DNA of 64,000 nt from Bacillota bacterium. GTDB lineage: Bacteria > Bacillota > UBA994. The translations under genes and the position numbers were made by a program. The notes beneath the pieces are model-generated. The model had not been told where the DNA came from and made no database searches. It saw only the letters and a program-made list of their open reading frames with translations. The stretch spans positions 62,001 through 126,000 of the forward strand of contig JAGXTJ010000044.1 in the NCBI GenBank assembly GCA_018333655.1, in the 5' to 3' direction. Below, one piece after another: positions 24,552-33,425 of this stretch (the stretch's first letter is position 1; each line of letters opens with the position of its first letter).

Positions 24552-24593
24552 CATGGTATATTAAGTTAACACGTCAAACAGGGGAGTGTTTTT

Positions 24594-25010
24594 TTGAGTA
24601 GACGCAACGCAAGGGAGGCGGCCCTACAGTCGCTGTTTCAGTTAGAAGTCGGGCAGATGAGCGCTAAAGACGCCCTTTACTTCGCACTCGAAGTGACGGC
24701 ACTGCCGGAGAAAGATGAGGCCTATGCCCGCACTGTGGTAGCCATGGCCACTGCAAAATGGGACGAGATTAACGGCCTGATCAGCCAATTTGCCGAAGAA
24801 TGGTCTTTAGATAGATTGGCACGTGTAGACCGTGCTATTTTGCGACTTTCGATCGCGGAGATGCTCCTTAATGCCCACGATACACCAGTAAGCGTAGTTA
24901 TCGATGAGGGACTTGAGCTCGCCAAAGAATACAGCACGGAGGAATCTAGTCGCTTTATCCACGGCATTTTGGGCAGTGTAGCGAGTAGTCTTGGCTGGGT
25001 ACAAACATGA
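24594..25010 (+). CDS. nusB: Transcription antitermination factor NusB
   Basis: The 138-residue all-helical protein binds boxA RNA with NusE (S10) during rRNA antitermination. Signatures: N-terminal SRRNAREAALQSLFQLE and C-terminal PVSVVIDEGLELAKEYS with FIHGILG. TTG start at 24594, 7 nt after GGGGAG. Position next to the Asp23 cluster and folD-xseAB-ispA-dxs is conserved across Bacillota. Confidence 0.97.
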   Translation: MSRRNAREAALQSLFQLEVGQMSAKDALYFALEVTALPEKDEAYARTVVAMATAKWDEINGLISQFAEEWSLDRLARVDRAILRLSIAEMLLNAHDTPVSVVIDEGLELAKEYSTEESSRFIHGILGSVASSLGWVQT

Positions 25011-25963
25011 AGTCGGCCGTCCTAGGCATTGACACAAGCAACTACACTACTTCCTTGGCCATGGTGTCGGCTAGCGGCGATGTTCTTGTGGATTCCCGCC
25101 AACTCTTGCCTGTCAAGGAAGGCGATGTAGGGCTCAGGCAGACTGACGCCCTATTTTTGCATGTACGTCAGTGGCCAGAGGTATTGCAACAAGGTGAGCT
25201 CAGCAGCCTGCAGATTAGCGCGGTGGCTGTAGCCACGCGCCCTACCCCTCAGTCGGGCTCATACATGCCTGTGTTCCTGGCGGGACAGGCCTTTGCCGCC
25301 ACGGTGGCACGAGTGTTAAATGTGCCCCTCATCGAATTTTCGCATCAGGAAGGGCATATGCGGGCGGCACTACTCCACCACGGTATGATTAGTACCTCTT
25401 TTGTAGCCGTGCAAATTTCGGGGGGCACGACAGATGTTTTACAGGCTACTCCGAAGCTAGAGGGGGGCTTCGATATCGCCCTGCTTGCCGAGAGCAGTGA
25501 TTTGCATGCCGGGCAGTTCATCGACCGCGTGGGTGTACATATGGGTTTAGCTTTCCCTTGTGGTAGGGCCATGGACAAACTTGCCGCCGACTATGCCTTG
25601 GCGGGTGGCGAGCCACTACCCATACCTTCTGCGGTAAAGGCAGGTTCGATTAGCTTCTCGGGGCCAGCTTCTCATGCCCTGCGTGCGCTAGATAGAGGCC
25701 AGGATAAAGGAGCTGTGGCTCTAGGCGTTTTTCGTTGCATCAGTAACTCTTTAGAGAAGGTGCTGCGTGAGCGCGGGGAAGGTAAAGAGAAAGTTCTTCT
25801 CTGTGGGGGGGTCGCGGCCAACACACATATTAGGCAGCGCCTGATGGCTCGCCTGCGCCGGCGCGAGTTCGTGCTGGCCCCGCCCCATTTAGCGGGGGAT
25901 AATGCGGTGGGTATAGCGGTTTTGGGTTTAGATAGAATGCGGAGCAGGGGTCATTTGTGTTAA
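25007..25963 (+). CDS. TsaD/Kae1-family (M22) paralogue
   Basis: The 318-residue ASKHA-fold protein is related to TsaD, which makes the t6A tRNA modification. It keeps IDTSNYTTSLA, the metal-binding His region EFSHQEGHMRAAL, ISGGTTDVL and LLCGGVAANTHIR. It is shorter and more divergent than canonical TsaD, and its place after nusB is typical of a second Clostridial M22 protein usually annotated O-sialoglycoprotein endopeptidase. A true tsaD with tsaB and tsaE is presumably elsewhere. It overlaps nusB by 4 nt. Confidence 0.85.
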   Translation: MKSAVLGIDTSNYTTSLAMVSASGDVLVDSRQLLPVKEGDVGLRQTDALFLHVRQWPEVLQQGELSSLQISAVAVATRPTPQSGSYMPVFLAGQAFAATVARVLNVPLIEFSHQEGHMRAALLHHGMISTSFVAVQISGGTTDVLQATPKLEGGFDIALLAESSDLHAGQFIDRVGVHMGLAFPCGRAMDKLAADYALAGGEPLPIPSAVKAGSISFSGPASHALRALDRGQDKGAVALGVFRCISNSLEKVLRERGEGKEKVLLCGGVAANTHIRQRLMARLRRREFVLAPPHLAGDNAVGIAVLGLDRMRSRGHLC

Positions 25964-25997
25964 AATCTCAATGAAAGACTGTGAGGGGGTTCGTACA

Positions 25998-26837
25998 TTG
26001 GCAAAAGTTATTGATGGCAAGGCGCTAGCCAAGAGTATTCGTGAAGATGTGGCCAGGGAGATCGCCGCGCTAGATTACAAACCAAATTTAGCGGTTGTTT
26101 TGGTAGGGAGTGACCCAGCTTCGGCTACCTATGTGGGCATGAAAGAAAAAGCTTGCCATGATGTGGGCATGGCCTCGCATGCCTACCGACTCTCTGCCGA
26201 CATTTCGCAAGGGGAGTTGATGACTCTCATTGCGCGGCTAAACTCTGACCCTACGGTCAGTGGAATTTTAGTACAAATACCGTTACCGCGCCAACTCGAC
26301 CAGATGGCGATTTTCGGGGCGATTCGGCGCGACAAAGATGTGGATGGTTTTCATCCCATGAATGTCGGCTTGCTGAACTTAGGGCTGCCTGGCTCGTTAG
26401 TGCCATGTACTCCAGCGGGGGTTATGGAGATGCTAAAGTCGATTGACTACAATTTGAAGGGCAAGCATGTGGTCGTCGTAGGGCGCAGCAATGTCGTCGG
26501 CAAGCCGATGTCAACCCTCGCCCTGCTGGCCGACGCTACCGTGACCATTTGCCACCGCTACACAGAAAATTTGGCGTTTCATACCCGTCAAGCTGATGTC
26601 TTGGTAGTGGCCGTCGGCAAAGTGAACTTGATAACCAAGGATATGGTCAAGCCTGGCGCTGTCGTTATCGACGTGGGCACGAATCGCGTGGGTAAAAGTT
26701 TGGTCGGTGACGTAGATTACGAGGGCGTGGCAGAGGTGGCGTCATACATAACGCCTGTCCCAGGCGGCGTAGGTCCGATGACGATCGCCATGTTGCTTAA
26801 GAACACCCTTGAGGCGGCAAAAATGCAGCATGCTTGA
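25998..26837 (+). CDS. folD: Bifunctional methylenetetrahydrofolate dehydrogenase / cyclohydrolase
   Basis: FolD oxidises methylene-THF with NAD(P)+ and hydrolyses methenyl-THF in one-carbon metabolism. Signatures: the YVGMKEKACHDVG catalytic Lys region, QIPLPRQL, KDVDGFHP, PCTPAGVMEML, VVGRSNVVGKP and PVPGGVGPMT. I use TTG 25998, 9 nt after GAGGGGG (25982-25988), giving 279 residues; the frame opens at ATG 25971 but that would place the ribosome site inside the gene. It overlaps xseA by 8 nt. Confidence 0.96.
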   Translation: MAKVIDGKALAKSIREDVAREIAALDYKPNLAVVLVGSDPASATYVGMKEKACHDVGMASHAYRLSADISQGELMTLIARLNSDPTVSGILVQIPLPRQLDQMAIFGAIRRDKDVDGFHPMNVGLLNLGLPGSLVPCTPAGVMEMLKSIDYNLKGKHVVVVGRSNVVGKPMSTLALLADATVTICHRYTENLAFHTRQADVLVVAVGKVNLITKDMVKPGAVVIDVGTNRVGKSLVGDVDYEGVAEVASYITPVPGGVGPMTIAMLLKNTLEAAKMQHA

Positions 26838-28029
26838 GGCTATTTCTGTCCATAATTTGACTCGCCTGGTGCGAGAGCTGCTCGAAGGGAGTGCGCTCCT
26901 TAAGAACTTCTGGGTGACGGGGGAAGTAAGCAACTTTAAGGCGCATTCCTCCGGGCATTGCTATTTTACGCTAAAGGATGACCAGAGCAGCGTGCGCTGC
27001 GTCATGTGGCGGAGCAGGACGCCGAGCCTGCGTTTTCGCCCTACCGATGGCATGAGGGTTATGGCGCGAGGCAGTATTGGCGTCTACGAGCGGGATGGTA
27101 CTTACCAGTTTTATGCCGATCAGCTAGAGCCTGATGGACTTGGTTCACTTTATGCCGCCTATGAGCAGTTAAAGGCTAAACTTGAGGCGGAAGGGCTTTT
27201 TAGCCCGAGCCGTAAGAGGAAGCTACCCCGCTTTCCGCGTGTGGTGGCCTTGGTCACTTCTCCTACTAGTGCGGCGGTACAGGACATGGTCAAGGTGCTA
27301 GGGCGTCGGTGGCCCCTAGCTACAGTTTTAGTGATACCGGTCATTGTGCAAGGAGCTTTAGCTGTGCCCTCCCTTGTCGCTGCCCTCGCCAGTTTGCAAA
27401 ACTACCCAGATGTAGATGTCGCCATTGTCGGCCGGGGGGGTGGCTCTATAGAGGACCTCTGGGCCTTTAACGATGAGGCTGTGGCCCGGGCGATAGCGAA
27501 TTGTGTGTGCCCCGTTGTTTCTGCGGTAGGACATGAGACTGATTTCACCATTGCCGATTTCGTGGCCGACCAGAGGGGTGAGACGCCCTCGGCTGCAGCC
27601 ATGCTGGTGGTGCCCGATATAGATGACCTACTGCGACAAGTAGGAGTCCAGAGCGGCCGCTTGGCGCGGGGTATCGAGAGGAAGCGAGCCTTGTGGCGCC
27701 AGCAAATCGACGTTTTATCCTCTCGCTTGGCTTACGCCTCACCTAGGCAGCGCATCACAGAGCACAGAGTAAGGCGCGGAGAACTCGCCCGGCGACTAAC
27801 GCAGTCGGTGGTGTTTCTCTTGGCTAAGGAACGCAGTCGGATGCGTACAGAAGCCGCTCGCCTACAGGCGCTCAGCCCGCTCAATGTGTTGGCGAGAGGC
27901 TACTCGGTAACGCGTAGCTCGTCTGGTAGGGTCATCAGGGCGGAAGCCGATGTAAGCATCGGTGACCATTTAGAAACAACTTTACTGCGAGGCACTATTG
28001 TTTCTGTAGTGACAGGGAAAGGAGAATGA
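26830..28029 (+). CDS. xseA: Exodeoxyribonuclease VII large subunit
   Basis: The 399-residue subunit has an N-terminal OB-fold (VTGEVSNFKAHSSGHCYFTLKD), the central catalytic region with VALVTSPTSAAVQDM, IVGRGGGSIEDLWAFNDE and SAVGHETDFTIADFVAD, and a coiled-coil C-terminus that binds XseB. It degrades single-stranded DNA from both ends. Start ATG 26830, since the conserved N-terminus LEAISVHNLTRL begins there. Confidence 0.96.
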   Translation: MLEAISVHNLTRLVRELLEGSALLKNFWVTGEVSNFKAHSSGHCYFTLKDDQSSVRCVMWRSRTPSLRFRPTDGMRVMARGSIGVYERDGTYQFYADQLEPDGLGSLYAAYEQLKAKLEAEGLFSPSRKRKLPRFPRVVALVTSPTSAAVQDMVKVLGRRWPLATVLVIPVIVQGALAVPSLVAALASLQNYPDVDVAIVGRGGGSIEDLWAFNDEAVARAIANCVCPVVSAVGHETDFTIADFVADQRGETPSAAAMLVVPDIDDLLRQVGVQSGRLARGIERKRALWRQQIDVLSSRLAYASPRQRITEHRVRRGELARRLTQSVVFLLAKERSRMRTEAARLQALSPLNVLARGYSVTRSSSGRVIRAEADVSIGDHLETTLLRGTIVSVVTGKGE

Positions 28030-28031
28030 CG

Positions 28032-28250
28032 ATGACCTTTGAAAAGGCCCTGCAAGAACTAGAGACCATCGTATCTAGATTGGAAAATGGCGAAGTGACC
28101 CTAGAACAAGCGCTCGAGATGTACGCGGAGGGTGTGCGACTGCTCGCCATCTGTGAAGCGGCGCTCTCACACGCGGAACAAAAAGTCGAAATTCTGGTCA
28201 AGGATGAGCGGAAGCCTTTCCTACCTGAGGTCAGCAGTGAAAACATTTGA
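28032..28250 (+). CDS. xseB: Exodeoxyribonuclease VII small subunit
   Basis: The 72-residue helical-hairpin protein starts MTFEKALQELETIVSRLE and has LEQALEMYAEGVRL and AEQKVEIL, all family signatures. Start ATG 28032, 7 nt after AAAGGAG, is preferred over ATG 28026, which overlaps the xseA stop. It overlaps ispA by 14 nt. Confidence 0.95.
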   Translation: MTFEKALQELETIVSRLENGEVTLEQALEMYAEGVRLLAICEAALSHAEQKVEILVKDERKPFLPEVSSENI

Positions 28251-29124
28251 TCTTAAGCACTACGTTCATTTAGTAAATGAAGCGCTAGAAATATACTTGC
28301 CCGGCGAAAAGGAGCACCCTGCCACCATTCATGCCGCCATGCGCTACAGCGTTTTTAGTGGTGGCAAACGTCTCCGTCCGGCCATGGCGATAGCTACATA
28401 CCAGATGTTTGGCGGCAAGGCCACTAGTATTATGCCGGCAGCCGCGGCCATTGAGTGTATCCACACTTACTCTCTGGTGCACGACGATTTGCCAGCGATG
28501 GACGACGACGATTTTAGGCGGGGCAGGGCCAGTTGCCACAAGGTGTATGGCGAAGCGATAGCCATCTTGACAGGAGACGCGCTCTTAACCCTAGCTTTTG
28601 AGCTAATGGTCAACCGTTTGCCAGAGTTTCATAGCGCGAGCAAAGTCTTGCAAGCCACAGCAGAATTAGCCCTCGCGGCTGGCACTTATGGTTTGGTAGG
28701 GGGGCAGGTAGTAGATATATTATCTGAGAACAAAGAATTGGCCCTTCCCTTGCCTACCTTAGAATACATACACTCTCACAAGACGGGGGCTTTAATCACC
28801 GCTGCGGTGAGGATGGGGGCCATTTTGGCAGGCGCTGTTGATAGCGAGCTAGCTCTCTTGACACGCTATGCGGCCCACTTGGGCTTAGGTTTTCAGATTC
28901 GCGATGATATTTTAGATGCAACACAGAGTGCCGAAGTTTTGGGTAAGACCGCGGGCAAGGACAGCGCCGCGGGTAAACTGACCTATGTTTCGGTCTTAGG
29001 GTTAGCGGGAGCCGAAGAAAAACTAAGAAAGTGCCACGCGGCATGTTATGACGCTCTGAGCTCGCTAGGGGGCAGTGAAATGCTGCGTCAGGCTGCCGAT
29101 ATCTGCTTGACAAAAAACAAATAG
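28237..29124 (+). CDS. ispA: Polyprenyl (farnesyl/geranylgeranyl) diphosphate synthase
   Basis: The 295-residue prenyl transferase condenses isopentenyl diphosphate with allylic diphosphates. First aspartate-rich motif DDLPAMDDDD with RRGR after it, second motif DDILDAT, and GGKRLRP near the N-terminus. I choose GTG 28237, 6 nt after GAGG, because the upstream frame to 28132 only covers xseB in another frame. Neighbouring dxs supplies the DOXP precursor pathway. Confidence 0.95.
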   Translation: MKTFDLKHYVHLVNEALEIYLPGEKEHPATIHAAMRYSVFSGGKRLRPAMAIATYQMFGGKATSIMPAAAAIECIHTYSLVHDDLPAMDDDDFRRGRASCHKVYGEAIAILTGDALLTLAFELMVNRLPEFHSASKVLQATAELALAAGTYGLVGGQVVDILSENKELALPLPTLEYIHSHKTGALITAAVRMGAILAGAVDSELALLTRYAAHLGLGFQIRDDILDATQSAEVLGKTAGKDSAAGKLTYVSVLGLAGAEEKLRKCHAACYDALSSLGGSEMLRQAADICLTKNK

Positions 29125-29139
29125 GTAGGGAGGCTTGTT

Positions 29140-29580
29140 ATGCCTTGGCTTCAGAATCTGACGTCTAATCCCATATTGTATCGCTCACTTTTGGCCTGGG
29201 CCATAGCCCAAGGCCTAAAGGTTGTCGTGGCCTGGTGGAAGTCCGGCTACTTTAGTTGGGAGCGACTTTATGGGGCAGGTGGCATGCCTTCGTCCCATTC
29301 GGCCATCACCAGCTCCTTGGTCGCCTCTGTAATTCGTGTAGAGGGCTTCGCCAGCTCCTACACCGCGGTTGCCCTCATTTTTGCCTTCATAGTGATGTAT
29401 GACGCCACAGGTGTCCGTCAAGCCGCCGGCAAACATGCGGAGGCCTTAAATAAGATCATCATTCAATCGCGCTTGAACGGTCATGTCTCCGAAATTCCAC
29501 TTAAAGAATTGTTGGGACACACACCGCTAGAGGTACTAGCTGGGGCGATACTGGGTTTAGTCGTGGGTGGATGGCAGTAG
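29140..29580 (+). CDS. Divergent PAP2-family membrane protein (DUF212, YuiD-like)
   Basis: The 146-residue membrane protein carries GAGGMPSSHSAITSSL, with the PSSH signature of acid phosphatase/vanadium haloperoxidase enzymes, and DATGVRQAAGKHAEALN, typical of DUF212. Substrate unknown; a lipid-phosphate or polyprenyl-phosphate phosphatase would suit its position between ispA and dxs, but this is inference. Confidence 0.9.
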   Translation: MPWLQNLTSNPILYRSLLAWAIAQGLKVVVAWWKSGYFSWERLYGAGGMPSSHSAITSSLVASVIRVEGFASSYTAVALIFAFIVMYDATGVRQAAGKHAEALNKIIIQSRLNGHVSEIPLKELLGHTPLEVLAGAILGLVVGGWQ

Positions 29581-29610
29581 TGCATCAAAGCCGTTCTACA
29601 AGGAGGAACC

Positions 29611-31455
29611 ATGGTTTTAGAGAGGATTAGTGGCCCTGAAGATGTGAAGCAGCTACGTGGCAGTGAATTGCGCGCTCTGGCCGCGGAACTTAGGCAGGAG
29701 ATTATTGCCGGTGTGGCTAAGACCGGCGGGCACTTGGCATCGAATCTGGGCGTGGTTGAGCTTACCGTGGCCTTACATAGAGAGTTTTCGACGCCGCAAG
29801 ACTTATTGGTATGGGATGTAGGGCATCAAACTTATGCCCATAAATTGCTCACGGGGAGAAGGCAACAATTTGCTACCCTACGTCAAGAGGGTGGGTTGAG
29901 TGGTTTCCCTAAGCGGAGTGAGAGTTGTCACGATGCCTTTGATACTGGCCACAGCACAACTTCTATTTCTGCTTCCTTAGGCTTGGCTGAGGCGAAGCGC
30001 ATGAAGGGCGAAGTAGCCCATGTAGTGGCCATCATAGGGGATGGCGCTTTGACGGGTGGAATGGCCTGGGAGTCTATTAACCATGCCGCGCACCTCAACA
30101 AGCCTCTCATTGTCATTTTAAATGACAATGAAATGTCCATTGCCCCAAATGTGGGCTCCATTTCTAAGTACCTCGCCGCACTCCGCACCCTGCCTTTTTA
30201 TCAGAGGACAAAAAGAGAAGTGCAGGGAGTGCTCAAGGGCATACCTCGTGTCGGTTCCCTGCTGGCTTCACTTATCCTGCGTGCTAAGAGCAGCTTAAAG
30301 TACCTTGTCGTGCGAGGCATGGTCTTTGAAGAGCTCGGCTTTACCTACCTTGGCCCTGTGGATGGCCACAACATAGCCGATTTGCGGGCAGCTTTGCGAC
30401 AGGCCAAGCAGATCGGAAGTCCCGTTCTCTTGCATTGTGTTACAAAAAAAGGCAGGGGCTACGCGCCTGCCGAAAGTCGTCCGGAACAATTTCATGGCGT
30501 GGGGCCCTTTGATATCGCCACGGGGGCTCGTCTCACGAACGGCGGACAAAAAAGTTTTACCGAGCTCTTTGGTGAAACCATCTGCCTTAAGGCGTCAGCC
30601 GACAGCCGCATTGTAGCCATTACGGCTGCCATGCAAGAGGGCACTGGTCTAGGTAAATTTTCTACGAGGTATCCTGCTCGTCTTTATGACGTGGGTATTG
30701 CTGAGCAACATGCTGTGACCTTTGCCGCAGGGCTAGCAGCAGGGGGAGCCAAGCCTATCGTGGCCATTTACTCCTCTTTTTTGCAGCGCGCTTACGATCA
30801 AGTGCTGCATGATGTCAGCCTACAAAAGTTGCCGGTAGTTTTCTGTCTGGACCGGGCTGGCGTGGTAGGCGAAGATGGCGAAACTCACCATGGCATTTAT
30901 GATTTGTCTTACTTGCGTACCATACCCGGCATGACTATTTTGGCGCCATCCGGAGGCGATGACTTTGCCTACTTACTCGGTGAAGCTCTGCAAGCGCATG
31001 GCCCAGTGGCCTTGCGTTACCCGCGGGACGAAGCGGGGCAGTATGGCTTGTCTAGCTCTCTCACCGGCAGTTACCAAGGAGACGAGGGGCCGTTGGTGCT
31101 GCTTGTTGGTGTAGGGCCACTAGTCAAGGAGTGTCTCGAGGCCGCTGCAGTCATCAGACAAGGGGGCAGGAAGGTGGGCGTGTACTATGCGCCGCAGGTG
31201 TGGCCCTTGCCAACGGAACTAGTCGCCCTCGCCCATCGGACACCCTTGGTAGTAACGGTGGAAGACAATGTATTGCCAGGTGGTTTTGGGGCCTCTTTGC
31301 AGGAGGCCTTGGCTGGCTCTGGCTACTTAGGGAGAGTTAGGAGCCTAGGCTTTACAGATGGTTTTGTCGGCCAGGCGTCTCGCGCTCGCTTGCTCGAGCG
31401 AGCAGGACTCACTGCTGGTAGCATTGTTGCTTTGGTAGGTCGCCATGCAGATTAA
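29611..31455 (+). CDS. dxs: 1-deoxy-D-xylulose-5-phosphate synthase
   Basis: The 614-residue thiamine diphosphate enzyme joins pyruvate and glyceraldehyde 3-phosphate, the first step of the MEP isoprenoid pathway. Signatures: SNLGVVELTVALHREF, VWDVGHQTYAHKLL, ThDP-binding GDGALTGGMAWESIN ... NDNEMSIA, and DVGIAEQHAVTFAAGLA in the pyrimidine-binding domain. ATG 29611 follows AAGGAGGAA. It overlaps tlyA by 11 nt. Confidence 0.97.
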   Translation: MVLERISGPEDVKQLRGSELRALAAELRQEIIAGVAKTGGHLASNLGVVELTVALHREFSTPQDLLVWDVGHQTYAHKLLTGRRQQFATLRQEGGLSGFPKRSESCHDAFDTGHSTTSISASLGLAEAKRMKGEVAHVVAIIGDGALTGGMAWESINHAAHLNKPLIVILNDNEMSIAPNVGSISKYLAALRTLPFYQRTKREVQGVLKGIPRVGSLLASLILRAKSSLKYLVVRGMVFEELGFTYLGPVDGHNIADLRAALRQAKQIGSPVLLHCVTKKGRGYAPAESRPEQFHGVGPFDIATGARLTNGGQKSFTELFGETICLKASADSRIVAITAAMQEGTGLGKFSTRYPARLYDVGIAEQHAVTFAAGLAAGGAKPIVAIYSSFLQRAYDQVLHDVSLQKLPVVFCLDRAGVVGEDGETHHGIYDLSYLRTIPGMTILAPSGGDDFAYLLGEALQAHGPVALRYPRDEAGQYGLSSSLTGSYQGDEGPLVLLVGVGPLVKECLEAAAVIRQGGRKVGVYYAPQVWPLPTELVALAHRTPLVVTVEDNVLPGGFGASLQEALAGSGYLGRVRSLGFTDGFVGQASRARLLERAGLTAGSIVALVGRHAD

Positions 31456-32245
31456 AAAAGTACGTTTAGACGTTTTGTTAGTGTCCAAAGGCTTGGCCGA
31501 GACACGCGAAAAAGCGCAGGCTCTCATTGCCGCGGGCTTGGTTTCAGTCGCTGGCGTGCGCCGTGACAAATGTGGTCATGCCTACCCTAAGGAAGCAGAA
31601 GTAACCGTTTCCATGCCGCAGAGGTACGTGTCACGCGGTGGTCTTAAACTTGAGAAAGCCATAGCTGCATTTAACATCGACTTTGCCGGCAAGTATGTGC
31701 TAGATGTTGGTGCCTCAACGGGGGGATTTACGGACTGCGCCCTGCAGCATGGGGCCAGTGGTGTGATCGCTGTAGACGTGGGCAAGGGGCAGCTCGCTTG
31801 GAAATTGCGCGAAGATGCGCGCGTGACAGTTCTTGAAAAGACCAATGTGCGCTACTTAGAAAGGGCAGACCTTCCCTACGTCCCGGCCATGGCCCTGGTT
31901 GATGTCTCCTTTATTTCTTTGCGCTTGGTGCTTCCGGTCCTCCACAAGTTGCTTAGTGAGGGTGGAGAGGTCATTGCCCTTATTAAGCCGCAATTTGAGG
32001 CCGGCAAAGAGGTTGTGAGCCGGGGAGAAGGGGTAGTAAGGGAAGAAAAAGTACATATCGCTGTGCTAGAAAGTGTTTTGCAGAGTGCTCGAGAACTATC
32101 CTGGGGATTGTGTGGCTTGACATTTTCACCTCTTCGTGGGCCAGAAGGCAATATCGAATTTCTCGGCTGGTGGCGGCTTGGCAAAGCAGACCAAGTAGTC
32201 GCTGAAGTCGAGAAAGTTGTGCTAGCTGCACATCACTTGTGCTAG
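31445..32245 (+). CDS. tlyA: TlyA-family rRNA 2'-O-methyltransferase / hemolysin-like protein
   Basis: The 266-residue protein has an N-terminal S4 RNA-binding domain (KVRLDVLLVSKGLAETREKA) and an FtsJ-like methyltransferase domain (YVLDVGASTGGFTDCAL). TlyA methylates cytidine 2'-O positions in rRNA; in mycobacteria this governs capreomycin sensitivity. The last eight codons and the stop come from the 20-bp tandem repeat that begins at 32219, so the C-terminal residues were set by the repeat. Confidence 0.92.
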   Translation: MQIKKVRLDVLLVSKGLAETREKAQALIAAGLVSVAGVRRDKCGHAYPKEAEVTVSMPQRYVSRGGLKLEKAIAAFNIDFAGKYVLDVGASTGGFTDCALQHGASGVIAVDVGKGQLAWKLREDARVTVLEKTNVRYLERADLPYVPAMALVDVSFISLRLVLPVLHKLLSEGGEVIALIKPQFEAGKEVVSRGEGVVREEKVHIAVLESVLQSARELSWGLCGLTFSPLRGPEGNIEFLGWWRLGKADQVVAEVEKVVLAAHHLC

Positions 32246-32292
32246 CTGCACATCACTTGTGCTAGCTGCACATCACTTGTGCTAGCTGCACA
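32219..32292 (+). repeat. 20-bp tandem repeat, 3.7 copies, overlapping the end of tlyA
   Basis: The unit GTGCTAGCTGCACATCACTT occurs at 32219-32238, 32239-32258 and 32259-32278, all identical, followed by a partial copy to 32292. Each unit holds a GTGC...GCAC inverted repeat and the palindrome GCTAGC. The tlyA stop codon lies in the second unit. Identical copies point to recent expansion and a variable-number locus. Confidence 0.97.
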
Positions 32293-32341
32293 CTAAGAGC
32301 TACTCTAGCTTGGGGAAATGAGTGGAAAGGAGGAGCGCTAC

Positions 32342-33181
32342 ATGGCTATAGGAGTAGTAGGAAATCTCGATAAGCCTTTGACCGAAGGGGTGACTAGGGT
32401 CATCGTCGCTGAGTTCGCAGCTAATGAAGGAACATTGATGCTGCCAAACTGTCTTGCCGAGCGTATTGGTATGCCGAGCTTAGGCTTTTCCGATGAAGAG
32501 TTAGCCGAGAAATGCTCTGCCATGATTGTTCTAGGTGGGGACGGGACACTGCTATCCTTCGCGCGTAGTTGGCCCTTCTGGGGAATGCCGCTCTTGGGTG
32601 TAAACTTGGGAAATTTGGGCTTCTTAACGGAAGTAGAAGAGGCGGATGTGCTGCGGGCAGTGGCTGTACTTAAGCGCGGGGCACATACCATTCAGGAGCG
32701 CATGATGCTAAAGGTAGTAGTACATCGTGAGTGCCGCCAGGTGTATGAATCGTTTGTGTTAAATGACTGCGTAGTCACCAAAGGCGCCTTCGCGCGTATG
32801 ATTCGTCTTGAAGTGCATATAGGCAACAATTTCTTTAAGACTTTTCCCGCTGATGGAGTAATTATCAGCACGCCCACTGGGTCTACGGCCTATTCATTGT
32901 CCGCAGGCGGACCAATAGTCGATCCCAGTATGCGACTGATGCTCTTGACACCGATTTGTCCTCATATGTTACAGGCACGCCCCCTGGTGGTGTCGCCCCA
33001 TGATCGCATTGCCATCCGGGTACATTCTGTACACGAAGATGTGGTCCTGACCCTAGACGGTCAAGAGGGTGTGCGCCTATACCCCAAGGACGAAGTCATC
33101 ATTGAGAGCGCGGATATCGTCACCCGTCTCATTAAGATTACCCCCCGCAGCTTCTACGATGTGCTGCGCTACAAACTCTAA
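32342..33181 (+). CDS. nadK: NAD kinase
   Basis: The 279-residue kinase makes NADP+ from NAD+. Signatures: VLGGDGTLL near residue 66, GVNLGNLGFLTEVE, FVLNDCVV and STPTGSTAYSLSAGG. I use ATG 32342, after AAGGAGG (32327-32333), instead of the frame start at 32318. The family usually sits between tlyA and recN in Bacillota, as here. Confidence 0.95.
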   Translation: MAIGVVGNLDKPLTEGVTRVIVAEFAANEGTLMLPNCLAERIGMPSLGFSDEELAEKCSAMIVLGGDGTLLSFARSWPFWGMPLLGVNLGNLGFLTEVEEADVLRAVAVLKRGAHTIQERMMLKVVVHRECRQVYESFVLNDCVVTKGAFARMIRLEVHIGNNFFKTFPADGVIISTPTGSTAYSLSAGGPIVDPSMRLMLLTPICPHMLQARPLVVSPHDRIAIRVHSVHEDVVLTLDGQEGVRLYPKDEVIIESADIVTRLIKITPRSFYDVLRYKL

Positions 33182-33218
33182 CCCAGCCCCGCTCTAAACA
33201 GTCTTCTCCTCTTGATCC

Positions 33219-33407
33219 TTGTTTCTCGTTTCTTTCTTCCTGCTTCCTGCCTCCTGTTTCCTGTCTCCTGTTTCCTGCTTCTTGCCTCTTGTTTCTTTCT
33301 TCCTGTTTCTTGTTTCTTGCCTCTTGTTTCCTGTTTCTTGCTTCCTGTTTCTTTCTTCCTGTTTCTTGCCTCCTGCTTCTTGCCTCTTGTTTCTTGTTTC
33401 TCACTTC
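33219..33407 (+). repeat. Heptanucleotide tandem array 2 (27 units)
   Basis: The 189 bp divide exactly into 27 seven-mers, mostly YTGYYTC: CTGTTTC, TTGTTTC, TTGCCTC, CTGCTTC, TTGCTTC, CTGCCTC, with TTTCTTC, CTGTCTC, TCGTTTC and TCACTTC as variants. A degenerate TTGATCC precedes it. It fills most of the 244 nt between nadK and recN and ends 19 nt before the recN ATG. Open frames through it on both strands are an artefact of the 7-nt period. Confidence 0.95.
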
Positions 33408-33425
33408 TCATGCCGGGGGTGGCCT

